Counted from the stretch's first letter, positions 1-10,640 are shown. The stretch: 64,000 bases of DNA from an uncultured Clostridia bacterium (GCA_947573445.1 CANPFR010000001.1:22984-86983); one strand, 5' to 3'. Program-made: numbers and translations. Notes: generated by a model from the letters alone, not told the origin.

Positions 1-2959
1 CTCTTCCTGTACTTTGTATCGTATAAGAGCCATCTGGTGTTGTGATCGTTCTACCTGCCCTGTTGACAATTTCATCTGCTACAGCATCTTTGGCAGCTTC
101 GATTAAAGAAGCAGTTCCTACAGAACCATTGTATAAATAATAATCATCTAAAAATAGTTTCTTTATTTCTGGATTTGTCTCACCTCGAACACCATCTTCT
201 GTTTGATTCATAGAAAAACTACCTGCTCTATGAACCAATGTCAAATCTTCAAATTCATCTTCACTTAATTTCTTAATTGCATCAGCAGAATCTTCATTGA
301 TTTGTACCTTTTCCCAGTTAGCATCTTCTATAAATTGTGGTGCTCCATAAGCATTCCAATCATCTTCAAGTTCCTGCGTAATGGCTTTTTTGCCGACTTT
401 GAATTCGTCTGGTTTTGTGCCTGAATAATCAGAATATCTAGTATTTTCATCTTGTGATTCAGGATCTTGTAAAACAACTAATTTGTAATCTCCCCCACTT
501 TGCTTGATGTAACGGTTTTCCCCTTCTGTTGCAAATTTATATTCCCCTTTTCCTTTATCCGTTGGTTGACAAATAATATATTTGTTATCCGTTTTTTCAA
601 ATTCACCTGTGTAATCACCATTTTCATCTTTAAAATAAACATATAATTCGTAGAACCCTTCTGGTGTTCTTTCATAAGAAGTCCACATTTCGCCAGTTGC
701 CATATAATAATCTTCATCTGGTTTGATGATTCCTTTATCACCATTATACTCATTGATGGCTGACTTCGTAAAATATACATTTCGATACCAGTGATCCGTT
801 ACTGCATTAACATAAGGAACAAAAATATCGAAATTATCATCATCCATTGTTGTCATCGCTGAAAAAATTGCTCTTAGATAATCTCTACAATTCGTACAAG
901 TTTCTGAAGATGTGTTTCTTTCATCTGAACATATGATTATGTCTCCACCTTCTGTTACATTTTCAGTAACTTTTCTGTCCCATAATTGCAAAGTATATAT
1001 ATAATCATGATTTTCTTCATTTTCACCCTTATCTTCTCTTATTACAACACATCGTAAAACATGTTCTTTAGTAACATCTTCACATTTTAGTGGAATTTCT
1101 TTGGCTCTATATAATAGCCTTTCTGAACTAGCATATAAACCATCCTCCAACTGGTCTAGACCAGAATTATCCTCCAACTGCATTGTTTCACCCTCAAAAT
1201 TTTTAATGTCTGTTCCAAGAATTTCTTTGAATACATCTTTGCTAAATTTTTTACCTTGGTAAGTACATTCTTCTATTTCATCAAGTTCTAAGGTTTCATA
1301 TAAATTAACATATTCATTAATAATCTCATTTTCATCATATACAACAGAACCATATTCTGCATCATTGGAAGTATCAACTTCAGCATATCCTGTACAGACA
1401 TATTTACTATTAGAATCTGTTTGACTTACAATTCCTTTGTCTCTGAATTCATCAAATAACTTTTTAGCATCCGAACAGCTTAAACTCATATTAGCCCACC
1501 AAGAAGTTCCAAATAAGTTTCCTGCAATGCTCTTGGCTTGTTCATAAGTAATAACATCTCCTGTTTTCGTTTGAATTCCAGCTTCACTAAAGCTATCTTT
1601 GGATTTGTAAAGCAAAATTTCAACATCTGTGTTAAAGGAAGTTGCTAATTTGTAAGATAAATCAGGTGCCATTGTGGCAATATGTGTTGCTAAAAGAAAT
1701 TCTAATGGCATTGAATATCTACCAATCCAACCATCTAAGTTGTATTGCATAACTAAATTGTGTGTCACTCCAATGGCTGATACATTTAGCACTTTGTTAG
1801 CTCTATCTACTTTTATCTCACTAGTCATTTCATCATAATTTTGAATAATACTAATAATTCCTCCAATTGTGCCTCCAATCGCACTACCAACTGCATTACC
1901 GATTACTGGTATAATCGTTCCTGCCATAGCTCCTAGACCAGCACCAGCTCCAACTGCACCAGCTCCTTCTCCAAAACTAACTCCATATGCTTCTTTTTTC
2001 AGTCCTGTTATCTTTCCTTCTCCATCTTGTATGTAAAGACTAATTAAACCTGAACCCCACGCTGTTTGGTCAAAAACTCCACTCAAAAAACTACTTCCTG
2101 AAGTAATTACACTTCTAAAATTAAAATTATTATTTTTAATAAGATAAGCATAGTTATCTGAAATCAAATAAGACACTAGATTTCTATAAGCATTTCTGTC
2201 TTGTAATTCATCAATCAACTCTTTTGGTGTTTCTTCTATTTTTTCCTCTTCTTGTTCTCCTTCTTGACCTTCTTCTTCCTCTTCATTCTCTTTGGGCTCT
2301 CCTCCCGTATAGAAAAGGTAATCTCCATTATCATCTTTGTAATTCTCACTTTTAGCTAATACAAATCCATAACCATATAAATCATATCCCATCGATTCAA
2401 TATTGTCCATTAATCCAATAATTTCATCATCCTTTACATTCTGCTCTTCACCATTTAATAGGTTAAAACAGGTATCAAAGAATTTTTGAGCCAGTTCTTT
2501 AAAACCACTCATAAGTAAGCCCCAACCAGCAATAAGAAAGACAATTAAACCAATAATAATCATTATAACTAACAAGAAAACTCCTGCTAGCGTTATAAAT
2601 TTTCCGATTTTAGCTGCAATTTTGGCAAATTTTTCTGCTTTTTCTTTTACTTTTTTTGTTTTTTCAGCTGCTTTTTTTAATTTCTCTGACTTCTTTTCTA
2701 ATTGTTTAGCTTTAACAGATGCCTTACTTCCTACCTTAGTCCCTGTATTTTGCTTAGCAATTTCCTTTTGAGCATTGGCTTTATTTTGGAATTTTTCTGC
2801 TCCACTTCCTAACTTATTGCTAAGATTTCCAGCATTTTGGGCAACACCTTGTGCATTTCTCGCAAAATTAGATGCTATATTATTTCCTACAACCCCTTGT
2901 GTATTTTGTTGTTGCTCATTTTGATCTTGAAGTTCTTGTTCATCTATGCCGTTTGTCAT
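1..2959 (-). CDS. Large single-pass membrane protein of the T4SS locus (C-terminus beyond window)
   Basis: The frame is open from the ATG at 2959 (AAGGAGG just upstream) to the window edge, giving about 986 residues with no stop. The first 100 residues are Gln/Asn-rich then Lys/Ala-rich and probably cytoplasmic. One strong membrane segment follows (about residues 103-135), then a Glu-rich linker and a large domain that should lie outside the cell. That domain contains a Gly/Ala zipper of about 45 residues (about 1850-1990) that could itself enter a membrane, and a CTNC cysteine pair. It is the last visible gene of the VirB4/VirB6 operon. Firmicute T4SS operons often carry a large cell-wall hydrolase or surface protein here, but the part that would show a catalytic domain is missing. 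Function unknown; location in the operon is certain. Confidence 0.8.
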   Translation of the reverse strand, partial: MTNGIDEQELQDQNEQQQNTQGVVGNNIASNFARNAQGVAQNAGNLSNKLGSGAEKFQNKANAQKEIAKQNTGTKVGSKASVKAKQLEKKSEKLKKAAEKTKKVKEKAEKFAKIAAKIGKFITLAGVFLLVIMIIIGLIVFLIAGWGLLMSGFKELAQKFFDTCFNLLNGEEQNVKDDEIIGLMDNIESMGYDLYGYGFVLAKSENYKDDNGDYLFYTGGEPKENEEEEEGQEGEQEEEKIEETPKELIDELQDRNAYRNLVSYLISDNYAYLIKNNNFNFRSVITSGSSFLSGVFDQTAWGSGLISLYIQDGEGKITGLKKEAYGVSFGEGAGAVGAGAGLGAMAGTIIPVIGNAVGSAIGGTIGGIISIIQNYDEMTSEIKVDRANKVLNVSAIGVTHNLVMQYNLDGWIGRYSMPLEFLLATHIATMAPDLSYKLATSFNTDVEILLYKSKDSFSEAGIQTKTGDVITYEQAKSIAGNLFGTSWWANMSLSCSDAKKLFDEFRDKGIVSQTDSNSKYVCTGYAEVDTSNDAEYGSVVYDENEIINEYVNLYETLELDEIEECTYQGKKFSKDVFKEILGTDIKNFEGETMQLEDNSGLDQLEDGLYASSERLLYRAKEIPLKCEDVTKEHVLRCVVIREDKGENEENHDYIYTLQLWDRKVTENVTEGGDIIICSDERNTSSETCTNCRDYLRAIFSAMTTMDDDNFDIFVPYVNAVTDHWYRNVYFTKSAINEYNGDKGIIKPDEDYYMATGEMWTSYERTPEGFYELYVYFKDENGDYTGEFEKTDNKYIICQPTDKGKGEYKFATEGENRYIKQSGGDYKLVVLQDPESQDENTRYSDYSGTKPDEFKVGKKAITQELEDDWNAYGAPQFIEDANWEKVQINEDSADAIKKLSEDEFEDLTLVHRAGSFSMNQTEDGVRGETNPEIKKLFLDDYYLYNGSVGTASLIEAAKDAVADEIVNRAGRTITTPDGSYTIQSTGR

Positions 2960-2982
2960 ACCGTTTTACCTCCTTGCTTAAA

Positions 2983-3939
2983 TTAGTGTTTCACTGGTAT
3001 ATTTACGCTAAATTTGGCTATTGCATTTTGTATTTCTGATTGTATAATTCCCTCTTCTACTTGTGTTCCCGAATATTGCTCCATTACTCTGATAGAACCA
3101 AATGTTAGTTTAGAAGCTTCATTATCATTATCATAAAACTTCGGAAATTGTAGTTTTACTGTTTGACTTTGGTTTGGTTCTAGTACAATATTTTTAGTAG
3201 TTGCTGTTCTTGTATCATTAGAGGCTAAAGTTAAAAATATTTCATTGGCCTCTTGCTCATCTGCAACTACAATCGTATAATCTGAACGATTTGTAAGCAC
3301 TACTGTATATTTTTCAACACTATAATATTTTTCAACATATTTAACATCTACTTTTAAATATTCATTTTCTGAGATATTTTTTATGTCTTCATAATCCACA
3401 AAATTTCCAACTGACATTTCAATTGTGCCTTTTTTTTGTTTTTTAAAGATAATTTTTTCTTCGGTATAAGAATAGGTTGTATTTGTCAAACCAGTCGCTA
3501 ATAAATCACCCGAATATTTTATTTGATAAATATAAGTGTTTCCATTATTGGAGTAATTTTGAATAGCATAACGTTTAGCAGAACCTATTTTGTTTAACAT
3601 GTAGGAGGAAAACTCATCTATGTTATTATTGAAACTGCATTCTTTACACATATCAGAAAGCATAGCATACGCTGATTCTATGTTTCCTTCTAAACAATAA
3701 CCAACATATTCCTCCAACATTTTTTCAACATCATTACTGACTTTTTCTGGTACACTATCTGTAGAATCCATTACTGCTTTATGTGGTTCGTATGTTGTCT
3801 GCAAATCTACTGGTGGTTTGTAATTTTTTAGAAACATATTGACAAAAAATACAATCGCCCAAATACATACTATTATAAAAATTATTTTTGCATTTTTTTT
3901 GAAAAAATGGCGTATTTTTAATCTTAAATCTGTAACCAT
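2983..3939 (-). CDS. Single-pass exported protein, possible VirB8/TcpC-like T4SS component
   Basis: 318 residues: short basic cytoplasmic tail, one membrane helix (about 18-37), then an outside region. The first outside part (about 65-150) is a helical domain of the size and pattern of NTF2-like VirB8/TcpC domains (a long helix, 'GNIESAYAMLSDMC', then strands). The second part (about 195-310) is strand-rich with 'VVLTNRSDYTIVV' and ends in a beta sandwich-like pattern. VirB8-type proteins bridge the T4SS channel across the wall in Gram-positives. The assignment rests on topology and neighbours, not on a recognised signature. It sits 23 nt after the upstream gene and 23 nt before the large protein, in one operon. 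Confidence 0.6.
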   Translation of the reverse strand: MVTDLRLKIRHFFKKNAKIIFIIVCIWAIVFFVNMFLKNYKPPVDLQTTYEPHKAVMDSTDSVPEKVSNDVEKMLEEYVGYCLEGNIESAYAMLSDMCKECSFNNNIDEFSSYMLNKIGSAKRYAIQNYSNNGNTYIYQIKYSGDLLATGLTNTTYSYTEEKIIFKKQKKGTIEMSVGNFVDYEDIKNISENEYLKVDVKYVEKYYSVEKYTVVLTNRSDYTIVVADEQEANEIFLTLASNDTRTATTKNIVLEPNQSQTVKLQFPKFYDNDNEASKLTFGSIRVMEQYSGTQVEEGIIQSEIQNAIAKFSVNIPVKH

Positions 3940-3956
3940 ACCTTTCTCCTTTAAAC

Positions 3957-4475
3957 TTATATCACACTAAATGAGATAACAAAGTCATTATAATCATTTT
4001 CTTTTATGACAACATTCATCTTTTTGGATTCGCCAGGCTTACCATCAATTGCATCTGTGATAGACAGCCATAAAACATATACATCACCATTTCTTTCAAT
4101 ATTATCATGCTTTATGTCTGTCATCTCAGAAAATATGGTTGGTATATATTTTTCAAAAGATTCTAGCGTTGGAAAATAAGTCTTTTTAAAATCTTCATAT
4201 AATAACTGATAGGCATCCTCATATTTCCCGTTTTCTACATAGCCTAAAAATATTCCTACATAATATTCCATTCTATCGCGTTCTTCCATGTTTTGTAGTG
4301 CTGAAACAATATTCGTATTGATAAATTCTTGGACTTCTTCTTTATCCTCTGGATTTGGTGGCTCTCTTTCCTCTGTTTTTGCACTAAAAACTCCAGCTAA
4401 TATGATTATAAGAATAATAAGGACGATTAAAATATATAACTTTTTATCATTACTTCTTTTCCTTGACTTTGCCAT
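3957..4475 (-). CDS. Small single-pass exported protein of the T4SS operon, NTF2-like
   Basis: 172 residues with a basic N-terminus, one membrane helix (about 13-31), an acidic Pro/Glu linker and a C-terminal domain of about 110 residues. The domain begins with a long helix and 'GKYEDAYQLLYEDFKKTYF', the pattern of NTF2-like accumulation domains, and ends in strands. This echoes the first outside domain of the neighbouring 318-residue protein, so both may be VirB8-like subunits that associate. Spaced 23 nt from the 813-residue VirB6-like gene. No catalytic motif seen. Confidence 0.6.
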   Translation of the reverse strand: MAKSRKRSNDKKLYILIVLIILIIILAGVFSAKTEEREPPNPEDKEEVQEFINTNIVSALQNMEERDRMEYYVGIFLGYVENGKYEDAYQLLYEDFKKTYFPTLESFEKYIPTIFSEMTDIKHDNIERNGDVYVLWLSITDAIDGKPGESKKMNVVIKENDYNDFVISFSVI

Positions 4476-4498
4476 TTTCTTCTCCTTAGTTTAATATT

Positions 4499-6940
4499 TT
4501 AAGGTGTGTTTTGTGGTCCATTTTGAGGGCCATTTTGTGTTCGGTTTTCATATCGATTTTCTTCATAATTATAAATATAAGTTGTTGTATTATTTTCTGT
4601 TGTATTGTAATTATTGGTTACTTTTCTACCAAACGAATCCACATCCATACCACCAGATTTAACAACATTAAATTGAGCAGCTACCTGAGACTTAATGAAC
4701 AAATCACTAAATTCTTTTACAATATTCATTGCCTTCTCTTTTTCATCATCCGCTAAATCTCCAGAATAGTAGGTATCAATTAAATCAGAAATGTCAAATT
4801 CTTCTCCTGTCTTTGTTTGAGCTATCATAGCTGACATAATTCTGCTAGCACTATCTCCTACTATATCTTCTAGTTTTTCAACTGCTTTAACTTGATCATC
4901 ATGGATTTTCTTAAACATTCCAGCAAAATCCATTGAATGACATTCATTAACAAATTCCTGAACCATTTTCTTCATATCTTCTGGACTGATATTGTTATTA
5001 TGAGCATATTGTTTTACTAAATCAGTTGTATCTTTTGTTGCTGTTTTATTGGTACCTTCTAACGCTCCATGCATCATACCATACCCCAATTGACCAAATG
5101 ATACCGCATCAGTTGCATTATCTGTTACACCATATACAAATGACCCTAATGCAAGTGCTGAAGCAATTTCTGCACTGTCTTTTACATACGCACCAATAGC
5201 TTTTCCAGCTGAACTTTGTGTGAATTGATGTGCCAAAGTTTTGGCTCCATTAATTGTTTTTCTAAATCCTGTACTCCCTATAATAGTACTATTTTTTGCT
5301 TCTTTTATCTTACCATTTTGAATATCAATCGTTTCTTGTGCCATTCTAGCCTGCTTAGTTGGTTGTCCATTCCTATCCTTCTTAGATGCCATATTTTTCA
5401 TGCGATCATAAGCACCTGCACCATGTGTTTCATCATATGCTGCTCTGGCACTATTTTCAATCATTTCATCATACGCACCTTCACGACCTTGTTGTTTATC
5501 ATAAATTTTTCTTGCTTTTTTCGTTCTTCTAGAATTTTTTCTCGCATTGATTTCTCTTGCTGTCTTTTTCTTTTCTAACAATTCTGAATACTTATCAGTC
5601 TTCTTAAATTCTTTAAATGTTGATGCAGTTGTATTTACTTCTCCTGCATTAAAGGCTTTTTTAACATCTCTTTTAGCACCTATATCTCTTAAACCACCAG
5701 TTACAGCTTTCATACCTCCAGCTGCTCTAAAATTAGCAAATGCACCTACACCTTTCATACCAACTTGTGCAAATTTTCCTGTTGCTGCCGCAAAAGCTTT
5801 AGCAGGTTGTGTAACAGATGGCATAGAATTGGCTTCAAAATGAAATATTTTTCTTAGTATTCCTTCTGCTTCTTTCATAAATTTTAAAATTACGTAAGCT
5901 AAAATATAAGCACTAATATTACCATAAGTTGCATCTTCTATAATTTGTGCTATTGCTCCAAAAAACGCTAGATATAATATACAGTGAAATGGCTGAATTA
6001 AAATATTATAAACAAATTCTTTTAGCCAAGCATTCAATGCTTGTGCTTTTCCATCTCCAATTTTATCAATAGAATAAGTAATTGTAATAAGTGGTGCAAT
6101 AATAATTAAGAACCCTACTGTTATCATACGTTTTAAATAGAATAAGAAGAATCCAAATGCAGAACCTTGCATCATCATATACATGAATCCTGCAAATATA
6201 CCTCCAATTCCATCTGTCCAAATATCAGTTACTAATTGACTATTTAAATATTCTCCAATGGTAACATCTTCAACCATTTGATTCTTTAATAATCCTCCCA
6301 ATGAAGAAACAAGGGCACTATTAATTGAAATGACAAACATGATAATGTAATGTAACAAAAATAACAATGCTAAACTCGTTACCCAATCAGTCAACATTTG
6401 TTTATACTTTGCTTGCTCTGATGCAATTGTTGATAAAGCCATTCGAATTCCAACATAAATTAAAATCACTAACAATATCGCTGCTGAAATCAATCTCATA
6501 ATATAGTACCATTGTGCCACAGCACCTCTAAATGAGTAAATCGCTCCTTCACCTTCTAAATCAAAAAAGTTAATATCTATAAAATCAATTCCACTAAAAC
6601 CGCCTTTTTCTTTATATCCAGAAAAAAATACATGTTCAAATGAAACACTTGTCACTTGAACAGTTCCAAGGCTGACACAAGCATTCATTACGATTTTTAT
6701 AAAAAATCCAATTAACAAAAATAAAATTCTTGGAATAAAGGTAAATATTGCAACAATTCCACTCATTAAAGCTTCTACCTTAGCAAATGCACTGGCTTCA
6801 CTATCAATCATTGTTGCAACCAATCCTTCATTTGCAAATCCAATATTGGTTCCAAAAATAATATAACAGCAATTGGTTAGCACAATGGCTAAAGTCACCA
6901 CAAACAATAATCTTTTCAGCAATTTTTTCTTACTTTTCAT
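4499..6940 (-). CDS. VirB6/TrbL-like polytopic T4SS channel protein
   Basis: 813 residues: signal-like N-terminus, then about seven hydrophobic segments within residues 1-360, then a long cytoplasmic tail. The membrane core holds a motif shared with two other genes here: W/YYYI(L/M)RL, then 'YVGIRMALSTIA', an EQAKYK loop and a second helix. A second conserved block reads 'LITITYSIDKIGDGKAQA'. The tail has Ala-rich and basic stretches and ends in an Asn/Thr/Tyr low-complexity run and a GPQN repeat. VirB6/TrbL proteins form the inner-membrane channel of T4SS. Assigned by topology, the shared core and the VirB4 operon. The long tail is unusual and may bind cytoplasmic partners. Confidence 0.75.
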   Translation of the reverse strand: MKSKKKLLKRLLFVVTLAIVLTNCCYIIFGTNIGFANEGLVATMIDSEASAFAKVEALMSGIVAIFTFIPRILFLLIGFFIKIVMNACVSLGTVQVTSVSFEHVFFSGYKEKGGFSGIDFIDINFFDLEGEGAIYSFRGAVAQWYYIMRLISAAILLVILIYVGIRMALSTIASEQAKYKQMLTDWVTSLALLFLLHYIIMFVISINSALVSSLGGLLKNQMVEDVTIGEYLNSQLVTDIWTDGIGGIFAGFMYMMMQGSAFGFFLFYLKRMITVGFLIIIAPLITITYSIDKIGDGKAQALNAWLKEFVYNILIQPFHCILYLAFFGAIAQIIEDATYGNISAYILAYVILKFMKEAEGILRKIFHFEANSMPSVTQPAKAFAAATGKFAQVGMKGVGAFANFRAAGGMKAVTGGLRDIGAKRDVKKAFNAGEVNTTASTFKEFKKTDKYSELLEKKKTAREINARKNSRRTKKARKIYDKQQGREGAYDEMIENSARAAYDETHGAGAYDRMKNMASKKDRNGQPTKQARMAQETIDIQNGKIKEAKNSTIIGSTGFRKTINGAKTLAHQFTQSSAGKAIGAYVKDSAEIASALALGSFVYGVTDNATDAVSFGQLGYGMMHGALEGTNKTATKDTTDLVKQYAHNNNISPEDMKKMVQEFVNECHSMDFAGMFKKIHDDQVKAVEKLEDIVGDSASRIMSAMIAQTKTGEEFDISDLIDTYYSGDLADDEKEKAMNIVKEFSDLFIKSQVAAQFNVVKSGGMDVDSFGRKVTNNYNTTENNTTTYIYNYEENRYENRTQNGPQNGPQNTP

Positions 6941-6965
6941 TCTCTTCTTTTACACCACCATTCAT

Positions 6966-9900
6966 TTATACGTTATTAATTAAGTCAATCACGTTTTGTT
7001 CTGGACCAAAAAGTCTTTTTTCTAAAGCTTTTTTCTTGCTTTCAACAAAATATCGCTCTGAAAGTCTTTGACTTCCATCTTTCGTTTCATCAAATCTTCG
7101 ACTTCCATCTTTGCTAGAATCTATTTTTCGTCCTCCATCTTGATAAAATTCTAATGTCTCTAACTGCTCTTTTTTGGTTTCCGTTTTCTTTTTGCCATGC
7201 ACTTCTACTGCTTCACGATTATTTGAGCCTATTTTTGATAAAGCAAATAATAATTCTAGAGTGCCTTCGTCATTTATGTTATCCAGCGTATCTGCACATA
7301 AAGCTTGTTCTAAGCTATTTTTCGTTCGATTTATATTGCGATTTGTTTGATGTTCAATCAATTTTTCTCTGTCTTTTGAATTATTCAATAAATTAACTTT
7401 TTTAATTTTTTTAATATCATCCTCAACTGTATCTTTCATATAATCCGATAATTCAATTTCATCTCTACTTTTATCTTGACCAGAAATTTTTCTAATGACA
7501 TCAGCCGATTTTTTAGAATCTTCTGACATTAACTTATCTTTTATAATGTTAAATATCTCTTCTGTTTTTTGTAATAATTCACTTTTTTTCGTAATCCCTG
7601 TTTCTTGCATATATTCTAAAACTGCATCAGTAGCTATTCTCTGCTCCAATGATTCATTAGTCTTTTCTCTATCCGCTTGTAAATTACTGTAAACATCTTC
7701 AATATTTTCATTTGTAAGTAAATTGTCCTCTAATTTTATTTCACCTTTACGAACAATTCCCGTTTCTTCTAATAGACTTAAAACATTTTGTTTAATTTGC
7801 TTTTTATCGCTTTCTGACATTCCTGCACTATTAATGTCAATGATTCCCCTTTTAGCAAAATATTTTTCAATCTGACTTTGAATTAACATGTTTTTATTCA
7901 TATTAAGTTTACTCTTAATTGCGTTGATTCTCTCTTCTCTAGTTTGTCCTGGTTTCGCATCCATTTGATGTTCAGCTTCAGCTACAAATCGATTTTGAAC
8001 TTGCATAGCGTCATTATCTATACCAATCTCATATAAAGCATCACCTACTTCTATAATGCCATCTTGATTAACATATTCTTCCCATAATAATTGTTCTTTT
8101 GACATTCCTTCTGCTTTGTCTTTTTGATTTTTTTGTTGTTCTTCAAACTTTTTCTTGAATTCATAAGCTGTCATTGTTGTATCTAGTTCATTGAATTGTT
8201 TTAGTGCTGTTTTAAACTGTTTGGTATATTTGGTATAGCTTAATTCTGCAAGTTGTTCTGATGCAATTGGATCAAGATCTGGAATGGAAATTGCTTTAAT
8301 TTTATTATGTAATAAATTTTTAACAAATTTAAAATGTTTTCCTTTTAGTTCTTGGGTTCTTTCATGCCTAATTTCTTTGATTTGTCTGGCAGCTTCTACT
8401 TGCATGGTATATTGTGCTGCTTTATTAAAAGAAATAAAATTATATCTTTTATTTTTCTTATAGCTAGGTCGATTCTTGATTTGTCTCACCTTAGTGGCTA
8501 CACCTAATCCTGAATACATTGCTTGCCCTAACAAAGCAATTCCCAATGTTGGTTCGACAACAAAGGCTGGAAAACCTATTGCTGCAGACATAAAACCTAA
8601 CACATTCGATTTACTAATTTTAAATTGTTTTTTTAGTTCTTTTACCTCGTCACTAGATAGATTTAGCATTTTAGCCATTTTAGCATTATCCATAAACCTC
8701 ATTCCAATGCTATCTTTCTTTTCTCTCCACCAAGCACCTTTTGCCCCACCTTTTCTTCGTGTTTTCATTCTATGATATTTTCCATCTTTTCCTTTTTCAA
8801 CATATTGCATTGGATCAAACAGATTTTCAAGTGAACCTTTAAAGGTTCCTTTTCGAAATGCTTTTTCTAGATTTTCTATTTTATTTAATTCATTCATAAA
8901 CTCTAGTTCTTCAGTGGTATCATTTAATTTTTCTTGATAATCTGCTAATTGTTTTTCTATTTCTGTTCTTTCTTTTGCTATTTTCTCAAGCTCTTTTTCC
9001 TCTTCTTGCCCCTCTTCGTCTCCTACCCAACCATATACGCCTCTTCTTTGTTTGGCTTCGGCTTCTTTTTGCCTAACTTCTTGTTCTCTTTGTTTTAATC
9101 TCTCAATACTTTCTTCTAAATCACTTTTAGCCTCTTCTAGTCTTTGTTGGTCTTTTATCTTCTGTTCTTCCTCTTCTTGCAATTCATTTGCCTTTTTGGC
9201 CATATAGTTTCCAAATGTCGTTTCCACAAGTGCTCTCCCTGGTTTTGTTGCAACTCTATAAGTTGCTTTCAAAGCTGTCTTACCAAGCTTTCCACCAAGC
9301 ATAGCTGTTCCCAATCCTTGTATTCCACTTTTGATTTCACTAAATCCTGTACTTTCCATAGTTCCTGATAAGCTACCTTTTGCACCAGACATTTTAAATA
9401 TCGTTCTTAATACTTTTTCTGCTTCTAACATAACATGTAACATAACAAATGCTAACATCACACCAGGTAATGACTCCAAAGATAATTTTAAAGCAATCGA
9501 TACAAATGAAACATATATGATAACATGGAATATTTGAATAATCACATTGATAATATATTCTAAAAGCCAACTAGAAAATATCTTTGATTTTCCTGTTAAA
9601 ACTTTATTAACTGCATAAGAAGTTGCAATAATTGGTGCTATTAAGGTAAGAATCATAATATTAAATACCCTAATAAAATACATAATAGCAAATCTCCAAG
9701 CATAGTAAACAAGAACACCATAAATCACCATACCTGTAAATCCATCTGTTAGACTTAAACTGTAAGCTCTCGTTCTGGCTGATTCATACAGTGTGGTTTC
9801 AAGTTCATCATAGGTTGTCTCTTCATTTTCAATTCCATATTGGAATTCCTCCAATTGAATACTACTTTTTTCGCTTAATAGAGGTTCTAGCCCCTCTACT

Positions 9901-10640
9901 ACTGAATCATTAAGATTAAAAATAAGGATCATAACATAGTGGATGGAAAAGACAATAATCATTCCAACTACCCAGTCTACAAGCATCTGTTTATAAATTG
10001 CTTTTTCTGAGGCAATCGTGGATATTGCCATTTTGATTCCCACAAATATTAACAAAAGTAACATAAAAATAATAGCTACTAATCTTAAAATATAATACCA
10101 TTTAGCAACACCATTTTTCACCGCTCTAACAACTTTGTTATTCTTTTTTTGTGTTTTGGTATCTTGTTCTATTTTTTCCACTTTATCTTCTGGATCTGGA
10201 TTAAGACTGTCAAATATATTAGCATTTAATATAGGAACTCTATTAAATAGTATACTTTCAACATTTACAATGTTTTGTGAATAATTATCCATAGCATCAT
10301 CATTAACTTTTTCTAATGTACCATCAACATCTAAAATAGCCACCAACAACATTTCAGCAATTTCTATCCATCCAATAAAAACTCCCCTAATTCCTAAACC
10401 TATAATTCCTAATATGTAACTTGCAATAGTGGATAAAAGCTGAATAATTTTTGAAAATATTCCATTTTGCACTGTCACTTTTGCATCTTGTGTTCCAGAA
10501 TAATAAATTCCCTTATCATTAACTAGATCACTAAATTTATTGGCATGGGAACATGAAGTCACTACAAAAAAAGACAATAAAATCGTTATCATTGTTGTTA
10601 CTAACATTTTATATGAAATTCTAGCAATCATTGACTTCAT
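6966..10640 (-). CDS. Giant VirB6/TrbL-like protein with a long coiled-coil tail
   Basis: 1224 residues. The first ~420 residues hold a signal-like segment and about seven membrane helices with the family core (KWYYILRL, 'FVGIKMAISTIASEKAIYK'). The remaining ~800 residues are cytoplasmic by charge: a heptad-rich coiled coil (about 480-590, Glu/Arg/Gln-rich), a short hydrophobic patch near 700, more charged helices, and three 10-residue repeats near the end with core KDGS(R/Q)R. VirB6 subunits build the T4SS inner-membrane channel; such a large tail is well beyond the family's usual length and may tether an ATPase or substrate. It lies 25 nt after the adjacent VirB6-like gene in the same operon. 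Role of the tail is unknown. Confidence 0.75.
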   Translation of the reverse strand: MKSMIARISYKMLVTTMITILLSFFVVTSCSHANKFSDLVNDKGIYYSGTQDAKVTVQNGIFSKIIQLLSTIASYILGIIGLGIRGVFIGWIEIAEMLLVAILDVDGTLEKVNDDAMDNYSQNIVNVESILFNRVPILNANIFDSLNPDPEDKVEKIEQDTKTQKKNNKVVRAVKNGVAKWYYILRLVAIIFMLLLLIFVGIKMAISTIASEKAIYKQMLVDWVVGMIIVFSIHYVMILIFNLNDSVVEGLEPLLSEKSSIQLEEFQYGIENEETTYDELETTLYESARTRAYSLSLTDGFTGMVIYGVLVYYAWRFAIMYFIRVFNIMILTLIAPIIATSYAVNKVLTGKSKIFSSWLLEYIINVIIQIFHVIIYVSFVSIALKLSLESLPGVMLAFVMLHVMLEAEKVLRTIFKMSGAKGSLSGTMESTGFSEIKSGIQGLGTAMLGGKLGKTALKATYRVATKPGRALVETTFGNYMAKKANELQEEEEQKIKDQQRLEEAKSDLEESIERLKQREQEVRQKEAEAKQRRGVYGWVGDEEGQEEEKELEKIAKERTEIEKQLADYQEKLNDTTEELEFMNELNKIENLEKAFRKGTFKGSLENLFDPMQYVEKGKDGKYHRMKTRRKGGAKGAWWREKKDSIGMRFMDNAKMAKMLNLSSDEVKELKKQFKISKSNVLGFMSAAIGFPAFVVEPTLGIALLGQAMYSGLGVATKVRQIKNRPSYKKNKRYNFISFNKAAQYTMQVEAARQIKEIRHERTQELKGKHFKFVKNLLHNKIKAISIPDLDPIASEQLAELSYTKYTKQFKTALKQFNELDTTMTAYEFKKKFEEQQKNQKDKAEGMSKEQLLWEEYVNQDGIIEVGDALYEIGIDNDAMQVQNRFVAEAEHQMDAKPGQTREERINAIKSKLNMNKNMLIQSQIEKYFAKRGIIDINSAGMSESDKKQIKQNVLSLLEETGIVRKGEIKLEDNLLTNENIEDVYSNLQADREKTNESLEQRIATDAVLEYMQETGITKKSELLQKTEEIFNIIKDKLMSEDSKKSADVIRKISGQDKSRDEIELSDYMKDTVEDDIKKIKKVNLLNNSKDREKLIEHQTNRNINRTKNSLEQALCADTLDNINDEGTLELLFALSKIGSNNREAVEVHGKKKTETKKEQLETLEFYQDGGRKIDSSKDGSRRFDETKDGSQRLSERYFVESKKKALEKRLFGPEQNVIDLINNV
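7053..7142 (-). repeat. Three 10-residue tandem repeats in the giant VirB6-like protein
   Basis: Three consecutive 30-nt units encode decapeptides with core DG(S/G)(R/Q)(R/K), just before the last 28 residues. The units differ at several codon positions, so they are old rather than freshly expanded. Confidence 0.7.

Noticed and set aside
4511..5843. Plus-strand frames inside the VirB6-like gene
   Set aside because: Antisense frames of a clear membrane protein gene, with Phe/Ile/Cys-rich shadow composition and no ribosome sites.
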